DNA of 5,243 nucleotides from UBA1774 sp045223835 (lineage in GTDB: Bacteria; Bacillota; Clostridia; Oscillospirales; Oscillospiraceae). Both the position numbers and the translations under genes were made by a program. The stretch spans positions 1 to 5,243 of the forward strand of contig JBGUZS010000144.1 in assembly GCA_045223835.1 (NCBI GenBank), in the 5' to 3' direction. Shown here in pieces: positions 1 through 5,243 of the stretch. Under the pieces are notes generated by a model that was given only the letters and a program-made list of their open reading frames with translations, had not been told where the DNA came from and did not search any database. How positions within the stretch are numbered: position 1 is the stretch's first letter; the number at the start of each line of letters is the position of its first letter.

Positions 1-30
1 CGCCCCGCGGAACTTCGCTTCTTCGATCAT
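1..30 (-). CDS. Possible start of a downstream gene, cut by window edge
   Basis: An ATG at 28-30 opens a frame that stays open to the window edge and reads MIEEAKFRGA (ten codons). Its ATG overlaps the TGA stop of the DUF2284 gene in an ATGA arrangement, the same junction type that joins the GH3 and DUF2284 genes. No strong Shine-Dalgarno sequence precedes it (the upstream bases are TTCTGACGAA), so translation would depend on coupling to the upstream gene. Ten residues are too few to assign a family. It could be a chance open stretch, but the overlap geometry and the charged, protein-like start make a real third operon gene plausible. Confidence 0.4.
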   Translation of the reverse strand, partial: MIEEAKFRGA

Positions 31-560
31 TTCGTCAGAACCGCGCCGAAATACCTCAGCTCCGTGGGTTTCCCGGTATAGGGGATCCCCGCGGTCTTCG
101 CCAGCTCGGAAACCAGGAAGCCGTAGCCCTCGATGGAGGGGTACAGCTGCTCCGGGAAGCGGCAGGGAGCGTCGGGATAGGTACATTCGTCGCAGCGGCT
201 GCAGCCCTCGTTGTTCAGCAGGAGGAATTCGCCCAGGGCCGCCCTCAGGTCCGCGCCCATCCTGTCCACCCGCTCCTGGAAATCATCATGGGCGTCCCCC
301 ATGCCCTCGATATCCAGGGAATCCTCCAGCTCGTACATCCGGGCAAAGAGGAAGAAATGGCTGTATCCCTCGCACTCCGCCCGGCACTTCTCCAGGCTCC
401 CCACGGCAGGGGGACAGGCCCAGGAGGCCCCGTAGCTCCGGCATTTGTTGGCGGCGCAGTAGGACCGGCTGTCCTCTGTATACACCAGCTTGTCCATGGG
501 GATCTCGGCGGCCTGGAAGCCATGCTCCGTCAGAAGGGCGATCAGGCTTTCTCCGTTCAT
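27..560 (-). CDS. DUF2284 domain protein, predicted cysteine-rich metal-binding protein
   Basis: This 177-residue protein looks like a complete DUF2284 (PF10050) member, a family annotated only as predicted metal-binding, with no established reaction. Nine cysteines are visible. The N-terminal half has C35, C40, C49 (in a WACPP motif), C59 and C63. The C-terminal half has a CxxCxxC cluster at 120, 123 and 126, then C133 in a PCRFPE motif. The CPP and PCR-P-PS-E-YG signatures are the basis of the call. The second cluster could hold an iron-sulfur centre or zinc; this is inference. No signal peptide or membrane segment is seen, so it is probably cytoplasmic. The frame is open further upstream to 758, but that part is an out-of-frame reading of the GH3 gene. 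The ATG at 558-560 is chosen because GGGGAGG (569-575) sits 8 bases before it and because it forms an ATGA overlap with the GH3 stop. That overlap implies co-translation with the glycosidase. Confidence 0.88.
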   Translation of the reverse strand: MNGESLIALLTEHGFQAAEIPMDKLVYTEDSRSYCAANKCRSYGASWACPPAVGSLEKCRAECEGYSHFFLFARMYELEDSLDIEGMGDAHDDFQERVDRMGADLRAALGEFLLLNNEGCSRCDECTYPDAPCRFPEQLYPSIEGYGFLVSELAKTAGIPYTGKPTELRYFGAVLTK

Positions 561-3112
561 CTGCAGCACCTCCCCGGCCAGACTGCGGGCTTCGGCCCCA
601 GATTGCTGGCCGCCAGGACCCGGAAGATCCGGGCGGCGCAGAGGACAAGGTCTTCCCGGGAGAGGGGATGCTCCGTCCTCCCCGCCAGGGAATCCAGAAT
701 ATCCCGGATATCCTCCGGATTGCCGGGCATGATCAGGTCGTTCCCCGCCCGGATGCACTGGGCGGGCACGGAGTCCACCCCCTCGGCCATTTCCATTCCG
801 CTGTGGCCTGTTGTGCCCCAGTCCGTCATCACGAAGCCCTTGAAGCCCCAGTCGTTCCGCAGGACGCCGTTCAGCAGCTCGGCGTGGTTCGCGCTGTGGA
901 CGCCGTTGATGCAGTTGTAGGAGGTCATGATGCTCATGGGCTGGGCCAGGCGGACGCAGAGCTCGAAGCCCCGAAGGTAGATCTCCCGCAGGGCCCGGAC
1001 GGAGACCACGCTGTTCTCATAGGAGCGGTTGTCCTCCTGGTTGTTGCAGGCATAGTGCTTGGGGGTGACGCCCACGCCGGGGGTCTCCTGCACCCCCAGG
1101 GTCATGGCGGCGGCAGTGAGGCCCGCCACCAGGGGATCCTCGGAGTAATACTCGAAGTTCCGGCCGCAGAGGGGATTCCGGTGGATATTCATGCCCGGAG
1201 CCAGCCAGAGGGTGACGCCGAACTTTTCCATCTCCCTCCCCACCAGGCGGCCCATATCCTTCACCAGCCCCAGGTCCCAGCTCTGGGCCAGCAGGGTGGC
1301 GATGGGAATGGCGGTGGCATACTGATAGTAATCCACCGCGCCGGCGGTATCCTCCTCCGCCTTGTCCTCCCCCATGAGGGCGGCGAAGCGGTTCTCCAGC
1401 TGCAGGACCTTCCCGCTCTTCAGCACCCGGAAATGGGGGGTGAGGCGCAGACCCGCAGGGCCGTCCGCCAGGATCATGGGGGGGATCCCCGGAATATGGC
1501 TGCCCGTCTCCCCGGCGGCGCCGGGGACATGGACGGAAGCGGAGCCCACCATGCTCTGGTTCCCGCCGGAGCCCACCACCAGGCCGGTCAGGGCTTCGTC
1601 CGTCTGCTGCGCCGCCCACTCCAGGGCGGTACGGCGGCCAAGGGCCACATCCTCCAGGGTGACCGGGGCTCCCTTGCCCTCCGGGATGGCCGGCTTCACC
1701 GCCGCGCAGGAAACGGAGGGGATATTCTCCGCCTTCAGCTCCAGCACCGGAGCCGCGGCCTTCTCCTCCGCCTCCCCGGGGAACTGCAGGGGGGCGACCC
1801 CCTCCCCGGGGCGAAGGAGCTCCAGGTCCTCCCGAAGGGTCATGCGGCGGCCTACGGTCTCCAGCACCGCCAGGTCATCCAGCCGCAGGAGGGCGGCCAC
1901 ATGGCTGTCCCGGGAATGGCGGCCCAGGCGGAGGACGTATTCCCCGGGCTCCAGCACCCAGGCGCTCCGGGTCTCGCAGAAGGAGGCCAGGTCCCGGAGG
2001 GAGCAGCGCAGCTCCAGCTCCTGGGTCTCCCCGGGCTGCAGGAGCCAGGTCTTGCCGTAGGCGATGAGCGTCTGCCGGGGCTTCGCCAGGCGTCCCGCAG
2101 GCGGGGTGACGTAGAGCTGGGCCACGAAGCGGCCGGGACGGCGGCCGGTGTTCTCCACCCGCGCGGTAATGCGCAGGGATGTGGGGCCCGCTGCCGCCCC
2201 CGCGCAGGCGAGGGCGAAATCCGTATAATCCAGGCCGTAGCCGAAGGGATAGGCCACGTCCTTCCCGAAGGTATCGAAATACCGGTAGCCCACGTAGATA
2301 TCCTCCCCGTAGGGCTCCCTGTCCAGATCCCCGTCGTTCTTCCCGAAGGTGCGGGAGGAGGGATAATCGGCATAGCTCAGCGCCCAGGTATCCGTCAGCC
2401 TTCCGGAGGGCGGCGTCACCCCCAGGAGGGCGTCCGCCAGGGCGTCCCCCCCTCCGGCCCCGGCCTGGCTCATATGGAGCAGGGCGTTGGGCTTCAGCTC
2501 CCGGAGGAAGGCGGTATCCAGCACGCCGCCCACGTTCAGCAGCACCACCAGGCGCCTGTAGCTCCGGCGCAGGGCCCGGAGGTTCTCCTCCTCCCTGGGG
2601 CTCAGCAGATAGTCCCCGGGGGCATTGTCCCGGTCCTTCCCCTCCCCGGAATTCCGGCTGATCACGTACACCGCCAGATCCCCGGTCTCCGCCGGGATTA
2701 CCGGCTCCTCCGGCGCCCGGAAGGGATGCTCAAAATAGATGATGATGGGGCTCTTTCCCCCGGCCTTCATGGCCTCCGCCAGCTCCTTCTCGTGGGCCGC
2801 CTCCGCCGCGGCCAGCTCCCGGTCCAGGGTATCCAGCCAGGGGCCGGTGGTGACGGTGAAGCCCGCCCGCAGAAGGCCCTGTTCCACGGTGACGGTCTCC
2901 CGGGCGTTCACGTCCCCGGAGCCGGTGCCGCCCCGGACCGTATGCCGGGCGCCCCGGCCATAGAGGGCGACCTTCTCCGGTCCCGCCAGGGGGAGGGTCC
3001 CATCGTTCTCCAGCAGCACCATGCCCTGGGGGGCCAGCCTCCGCACCAGCTCCCGGTGCTCCAGCTCCATCCGGCTCACCGCCGGATCCGTAGGGGCAAA
3101 TATCTTGCTCAT
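557..3112 (-). CDS. GH3 beta-glucosidase with reversed domain order
   Basis: This 851-residue glycoside hydrolase family 3 enzyme should remove terminal beta-linked sugars (most likely glucose) by the retaining mechanism. The usual domain order is inverted. The GH3 C-domain comes first (about 20-300), with a GGTGSGDVN motif at 61-69 and ISRNSGEG at 151-158, where E157 is the predicted acid/base. YVGYRYFDT (273-281) and YPFGYGLDY (288-296) follow. An FnIII-like domain spans about 312-402. After a variable linker (about 403-500), the TIM-barrel domain fills the rest: LADGPAGLR (548-556; D550 should bind the -1 sugar), NIHRNPLCGRNFEYYSEDP (642-660), KH at 685-686, and MTDWG (762-766) with D764 as predicted nucleophile. 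Both catalytic residues are present, so it looks active. There is no signal peptide; it is probably cytoplasmic and acts on imported glycosides. The start is fixed by GAGGAGGT (3118-3125) with ideal spacing. The stop overlaps the DUF2284 start. Exact substrate (glucoside, xyloside, plant aglycone glycoside) cannot be read from sequence. Confidence 0.95.
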   Translation of the reverse strand: MSKIFAPTDPAVSRMELEHRELVRRLAPQGMVLLENDGTLPLAGPEKVALYGRGARHTVRGGTGSGDVNARETVTVEQGLLRAGFTVTTGPWLDTLDRELAAAEAAHEKELAEAMKAGGKSPIIIYFEHPFRAPEEPVIPAETGDLAVYVISRNSGEGKDRDNAPGDYLLSPREEENLRALRRSYRRLVVLLNVGGVLDTAFLRELKPNALLHMSQAGAGGGDALADALLGVTPPSGRLTDTWALSYADYPSSRTFGKNDGDLDREPYGEDIYVGYRYFDTFGKDVAYPFGYGLDYTDFALACAGAAAGPTSLRITARVENTGRRPGRFVAQLYVTPPAGRLAKPRQTLIAYGKTWLLQPGETQELELRCSLRDLASFCETRSAWVLEPGEYVLRLGRHSRDSHVAALLRLDDLAVLETVGRRMTLREDLELLRPGEGVAPLQFPGEAEEKAAAPVLELKAENIPSVSCAAVKPAIPEGKGAPVTLEDVALGRRTALEWAAQQTDEALTGLVVGSGGNQSMVGSASVHVPGAAGETGSHIPGIPPMILADGPAGLRLTPHFRVLKSGKVLQLENRFAALMGEDKAEEDTAGAVDYYQYATAIPIATLLAQSWDLGLVKDMGRLVGREMEKFGVTLWLAPGMNIHRNPLCGRNFEYYSEDPLVAGLTAAAMTLGVQETPGVGVTPKHYACNNQEDNRSYENSVVSVRALREIYLRGFELCVRLAQPMSIMTSYNCINGVHSANHAELLNGVLRNDWGFKGFVMTDWGTTGHSGMEMAEGVDSVPAQCIRAGNDLIMPGNPEDIRDILDSLAGRTEHPLSREDLVLCAARIFRVLAASNLGPKPAVWPGRCCR
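569..575 (-). promoter_or_regulatory. Ribosome binding site of the DUF2284 gene
   Basis: GGGGAGG on the minus strand lies 8 bases before the ATG at 560. It is embedded in the last codons of the GH3 gene. It decides the DUF2284 start against the longer open frame that begins at 758. Confidence 0.75.
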
Positions 3113-3117
3113 GACTT

Positions 3118-3125
3118 ACCTCCTC
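3118..3125 (-). promoter_or_regulatory. Strong ribosome binding site of the GH3 gene
   Basis: GAGGAGGT on the minus strand is a near-perfect Shine-Dalgarno sequence. Its AGGAGG core ends 6 bases before the ATG at 3112, which fixes the GH3 start and predicts efficient initiation. Confidence 0.85.
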
Positions 3126-3146
3126 TGTGCAGTCTGTCTGTCTCTC

Positions 3147-3175
3147 AGTATATACAAAAACCGGGTGCACCGCAA
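3147..3175 (-). promoter_or_regulatory. Candidate promoter of the GH3 operon, overlapping the MATE terminator
   Basis: On the minus strand, TATACT (3147-3152) is a 5/6 match to the -10 consensus. TTGCGG (3170-3175) lies 17 bases upstream as a weak -35 (only the TTG matches). Transcription would begin near 3140 and give a leader of about 28 bases containing the ribosome binding site. Little other space exists between the upstream terminator and the GH3 start, so a promoter is expected about here. The -35 lies inside the terminator hairpin and the -10 lies just past its T-tract. The -35 is poor, so the call is tentative. Read-through from the MATE promoter is the alternative. Confidence 0.45.
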
Positions 3176-3190
3176 GTGCGGCGCACCCGG
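3156..3190 (-). terminator. Rho-independent terminator of the MATE gene
   Basis: The arms 3161-3173 and 3178-3190 form a 12-pair GC-rich stem with a single A-C mismatch (3169/3182) and a 4-base loop. On the minus strand the stem is followed immediately by TTTTTG (3160-3155). It begins 17 bases after the MATE stop codon. There is no T-tract on the plus-strand side, so it works in the minus direction only. It separates the MATE transcript from the GH3 operon. Confidence 0.85.
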
Positions 3191-3206
3191 AATGACCCGG
3201 TTTGAC

Positions 3207-4709
3207 TCAGCCCGCCGGACGGGGGCCTCTGCCCGTCGCCATTTTGGCCTTGTCCGTAATGCCCTTGCTCCGCCAGTTGCCCCAGATATAGATGGGCAGC
3301 AGGATGAAGAGGCCCAGGGCCATGCCGAAGCCGAAGCACTGGAACATGCCGAAATAGTGCTCCATCCCCACGCCGGCTTTCTCCGCCAGCTCCCGGGTGG
3401 CATAGAGCCCCGCGTCCACCGCGGCCTGGCAGGCCCGGTTCAGGGGCAGGATGGCCAGGAGATAGCCCAGGGGCAGCCGGACGGCGGTGGTGACGACGCC
3501 CACCACGGCGGAGGCGGTGGAGGCGCCGGCGCCCCGGAGGGCGCCGCCCAGCACGTTCTGGATGGCCATGAACACATAGAAGAAGCAGAGGAACTGCAGA
3601 CCCCGCACCCCCATCTCCAGCGCCTCCTCATTGACATTGAAGGCGGCCATGAGGTACTTTCCGAAGAAGTACAGGATGAAGCCCAGGACGACGGAGAAGC
3701 AGACCGCCATGATGCAGGTGGAACGGATGCCGTCGTTGGTGCGCTTGATGTCCCCGGCGCCGATATTCTGCCCCACGTAGGTGGTGATGGCGGCCTGGAG
3801 GCCCATCATGGGCATCATGGCGAAGCCGTCCACCTTCATGATGATGCCGTTGGCGGCGATGTAGTTGGAGCCGAAGCGGTTGGCAAAGCCCTGGGTCACC
3901 AGCATGCCTGAGGCGAAGGCGGCGTTCTGGATGGCGGCGGGGAGGCCCAGCCGGACGATCATGCCGGAGATTCTCTTATCCGGCTTCAGGTTGCGGAAGT
4001 TGATCTTCGCCCCATAGACGCCCTTGTTCTGCCACCACAGGAGGAGCAGGCCGGAGGCGATATGGGCGATGATGGTGGCCCAGGCCACGCCCGCCACGTC
4101 CCAATGGAAACAGGCCACGAAGACCAGGTCCAGGATGATATTCAGGATGGCGGCGATGATCAGGGCATACATGGGGGTTTTGGCATCCCCCAGGCCCCGG
4201 ATCAGGCCGTTCATGCCATTATAGACGATGTTGCCGCAGGTGCCGATGAACACGATGCGGAGATAGGTGGCGCTCCCCTCCATGATGTTCTCCGGGGTGC
4301 CCAGGAGCCGCAGAAGGGGGGGCGTAAAGACCAGGCCCAGCACGGTGATGAGCACGCCCACCAGCATGCTCAGGGTGAAGGTGGTGGTCATGGCCTTCTC
4401 CATGTTCTCATGGTCCTTGGCGCCCTTATACTGGGAGACGATGATATTCGCGCCCATGCTCACCCCCATGAACAGGGAGCTGAAGAACATCATGATGGGG
4501 AAGCTGGAGTTCACCGCGGCGATGCACTCGGTGGGGGAGGCGGCGAAGTTCCCCACGATGAGGGTATCCACCACATTGTACAGCTGCTGGAACAGGTTGC
4601 CCAAAATGGTGGGGATGGCGAAAAACAGGATCTTCTGGGTGATATGCCCGGTGGTCAGGTCCTGGCGGTCCCTGTCCCTGAGCGCCCGGGCTCCGGCTTT
4701 GTTTTCCAA
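3207..4709 (-). CDS. MATE-family multidrug/cation efflux transporter
   Basis: This is a full-length polytopic membrane protein of 500 residues from the chosen start, somewhat longer than typical bacterial MATE proteins. It should export organic cations or metabolites by H+ or Na+ antiport across the inner membrane. Family marks, in order, are DLTTG before TM1, NLFQQLYNVVDTLIVG in TM1, RGLGDAKTPMYA at the TM4-5 junction, NIILDLVF in TM5, and in the second half GLQAAITTYVGQNIGAG and GALRGAGAS. These give the two six-helix repeats. The start is uncertain because no ATG is available. TTG at 4709 is preferred: GGAAGGAA (4717-4724) sits 7 bases before it and the predicted transcript start gives it a normal leader. 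TTG at 4748 (513 residues) is in frame but has only a weak AAGG 3 bases away. The loop before the last helix is unusually long. The gene has its own promoter (4769-4797) and terminator. The substrate cannot be predicted. Confidence 0.93.
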   Translation of the reverse strand: MENKAGARALRDRDRQDLTTGHITQKILFFAIPTILGNLFQQLYNVVDTLIVGNFAASPTECIAAVNSSFPIMMFFSSLFMGVSMGANIIVSQYKGAKDHENMEKAMTTTFTLSMLVGVLITVLGLVFTPPLLRLLGTPENIMEGSATYLRIVFIGTCGNIVYNGMNGLIRGLGDAKTPMYALIIAAILNIILDLVFVACFHWDVAGVAWATIIAHIASGLLLLWWQNKGVYGAKINFRNLKPDKRISGMIVRLGLPAAIQNAAFASGMLVTQGFANRFGSNYIAANGIIMKVDGFAMMPMMGLQAAITTYVGQNIGAGDIKRTNDGIRSTCIMAVCFSVVLGFILYFFGKYLMAAFNVNEEALEMGVRGLQFLCFFYVFMAIQNVLGGALRGAGASTASAVVGVVTTAVRLPLGYLLAILPLNRACQAAVDAGLYATRELAEKAGVGMEHYFGMFQCFGFGMALGLFILLPIYIWGNWRSKGITDKAKMATGRGPRPAG

Positions 4710-4716
4710 AGATGCG

Positions 4717-4724
4717 TTCCTTCC
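4717..4724 (-). promoter_or_regulatory. Ribosome binding site supporting the TTG start at 4709
   Basis: GGAAGGAA on the minus strand, inside a longer purine run (4717-4730), stands 7 bases before TTG at 4709. It is better placed and stronger than anything before the TTG at 4748. This is why the shorter MATE form is preferred. Confidence 0.6.
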
Positions 4725-4768
4725 TTCTTTCCGGGACTGAAAATTCAAGTACCTTATTTATTTTTCCT

Positions 4769-4797
4769 ATTTTACTCGTTCCCGGCCTCCGCGTCAA
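4769..4797 (-). promoter_or_regulatory. Sigma70-type promoter of the MATE gene
   Basis: On the minus strand, TTGACG (4792-4797) and TAAAAT (4769-4774) each match consensus at 5 of 6 positions and are separated by exactly 17 bases. Just upstream of the -35 is a run of seven A (GAAAAAAACA, about 4798-4807) that could act as an UP element. The predicted transcript start is near 4762. That gives a leader of about 53 bases to the TTG at 4709, but only about 14 to the TTG at 4748. Confidence 0.75.
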
Positions 4798-4817
4798 TGT
4801 TTTTTTCAGCCGCCGGA

Positions 4818-4827
4818 CTCCCGGGAG
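4818..4827. repeat. 10-base perfect palindrome upstream of the MATE promoter
   Basis: CTCCCGGGAG is a perfect inverted repeat about 20 bases upstream of the MATE -35 box. A position just upstream of a promoter would suit a regulator site, but short GC palindromes are common in DNA this GC-rich. No function is claimed. Confidence 0.3.
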
Positions 4828-4901
4828 AGGAATATCGGCAGTTTGGCGTATCCGGTCCATAGGAAACGACGTAAATTTTGTGACTATTGCCCCGCACAGA
4901 A

Positions 4902-4928
4902 GGTCCCCGGCGCGGCGCGCCGGGGACC
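4902..4928 (-). terminator. Strong GC hairpin after the NhaC-like gene, probable terminator
   Basis: A perfect 12-pair stem (4902-4913 with 4917-4928) closes on a 3-base GGC loop. It begins 21 bases past the stop of the NhaC-like gene. On the minus strand it is followed by TTCTGTG, which is only a weak T-tract, and the plus side has none. Termination is the simplest role given its position; transcript 3'-end protection is an alternative. Confidence 0.55.
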
Positions 4929-4949
4929 CTGAGCGGATTATTCCTCAGA

Positions 4950-5243
4950 TCAGATGAGGATCCCCGCCGCGATATACAGCACGAAGGCGCAGAGGCTGAA
5001 GGCGATGCTGTAGGGCATGCGCACCTTCAGGATCCGGTCCGGATCGCAGCCGATGGCGCTGCCCACGGAGAGGCTGTCGCTGGTGAAGGCGCAGCACTTT
5101 TCCCCGGCAATGCCCGCGGCGCAGATGGCGCCGATGCACAGGGTGAGGGGGAGCCCCGTGCGCATGCCCAGGTGCACCGCCACGGGGAAGCCGATGACGA
5201 ACATGGCCCAGGAGGAGCCCAGAGCCAGGGTGAGCAGGGTGAA
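4950..5243 (-). CDS. NhaC-like Na+/H+ antiporter family membrane protein, C-terminal fragment
   Basis: Only the last 97 residues are in the window; the frame is open to the edge, so the true start lies beyond it. An internal ATG at 5204 is not the start, since the frame upstream of it is clearly coding (LALGSSWAM). The fragment has three hydrophobic stretches (about 1-23, 33-47 and 77-97). Features resembling the end of NhaC-type antiporters are LGSSWAMFVIGFPVAV (8-23), a GEKCCAFTSDS loop (47-57) in the place of the usual GDHxSPISDT signature, and a charged stretch followed by MPYSIAF (76-82), like the TQxPY of NhaC. Such proteins exchange Na+ for H+ or carry related substrates across the inner membrane. 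The loop differs from classical NhaC at several positions, so the substrate may differ. It is a separate unit from the MATE gene, with a hairpin and a promoter between them. Confidence 0.7.
   Translation of the reverse strand, partial: FTLLTLALGSSWAMFVIGFPVAVHLGMRTGLPLTLCIGAICAAGIAGEKCCAFTSDSLSVGSAIGCDPDRILKVRMPYSIAFSLCAFVLYIAAGILI

Noticed and set aside
561..758. N-terminal extension of the DUF2284 protein by 66 residues
   Set aside because: These codons lie inside the GH3 coding region in another frame, are Gly/Pro/Arg-rich, and the ATG at 560 has a good ribosome binding site and a stop/start overlap.
3131..3146. Short CAGA-type tandem repeat in the GH3 leader (GAGACAGACAGAC on the minus strand)
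   Set aside because: There are only about two and a half units, too few to call a functional repeat or phase-variable tract.
668..3205. An 845-codon open frame on the plus strand, antisense to nearly the whole GH3 gene
   Set aside because: Its codons are exact reverse complements of the GH3 codons, so it stays open only because the GH3 gene avoids TTA, CTA and TCA, as expected in GC-rich DNA. The translation is low-complexity (rich in G, H, Q, P, A) with no recognisable domain, while the minus frame has full GH3 motifs.
3021..3911. Plus-strand open frame of 296 codons over the GH3/MATE junction and MATE gene
   Set aside because: It is codon-register antisense to MATE, with a His/Gly/Asp/Glu-rich composition typical of shadow frames, and it crosses a terminator and two gene ends.
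4426..4860. Minus-strand frame starting at ATG 4860, a possible leader peptide before MATE
   Set aside because: No Shine-Dalgarno sequence precedes the ATG, its start lies upstream of the predicted MATE promoter, and the frame runs into MATE out of register.
4062..4862. Plus-strand open frame of 266 codons antisense to the MATE N-terminal half and its promoter
   Set aside because: It has the same shadow pattern. The opposite frame carries clear MATE motifs.
4712..4957. Plus-strand frame of 81 codons in the gap between the MATE and NhaC-like genes
   Set aside because: It runs through the minus-strand promoter and the hairpin, has no clear ribosome binding site or domain, and its composition is not protein-like.

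Overview
This is a GC-rich bacterial window in which every gene I can support lies on the minus strand. The likely host is a high-GC anaerobic Clostridia-type Firmicute, such as gut or rumen Oscillospiraceae/Lachnospiraceae relatives. The reasons are the domain-inverted GH3 glycosidase architecture (described from Ruminococcus albus and Butyrivibrio), the clostridial look of the MATE and DUF2284 proteins, strong AGGAGG-type ribosome binding sites and TTG start use. Taxonomy is an inference, not a database result.

Layout in the direction of transcription (high to low coordinates). At 5243-4950 is the C-terminal end of a multi-pass membrane protein resembling NhaC-family Na+/H+ antiporters; its start lies outside the window. 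A very strong GC hairpin (4902-4928) follows its stop. The 240-base gap to the next gene also holds a good sigma70-type promoter (TTGACG, 17 bases, TAAAAT) with an A-tract upstream. This promoter drives a MATE-family efflux transporter (stop at 3207; probable TTG start at 4709, with a TTG at 4748 as alternative). A canonical Rho-independent terminator (3156-3190) ends the MATE transcript.

The next unit begins directly after, apparently from a promoter overlapping that terminator. It encodes an 851-residue GH3 beta-glycosidase with its domains in reversed order (C-domain and FnIII-like domain first, TIM barrel last; 3112-557). Next is a cysteine-rich DUF2284 putative metal-binding protein (560-27). 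Last is the first ten codons of a further gene cut by the window edge (30-1). Both junctions in this unit are 4-base ATGA stop/start overlaps, so the three reading frames look like one translationally coupled operon.

Functionally, the GH3 enzyme has no signal peptide and probably hydrolyses imported beta-glycosides in the cytoplasm. The MATE and NhaC-like proteins are inner-membrane, ion-coupled transporters in separate transcription units. The role of DUF2284 beside the glycosidase is unknown. I see no CRISPR array, tRNA, rRNA, insertion sequence or phage gene, and no clear evidence of a new multi-gene system. The most interesting points are the GH3/DUF2284 coupling, the terminator-promoter overlap, and the divergent signature loop of the NhaC-like protein.
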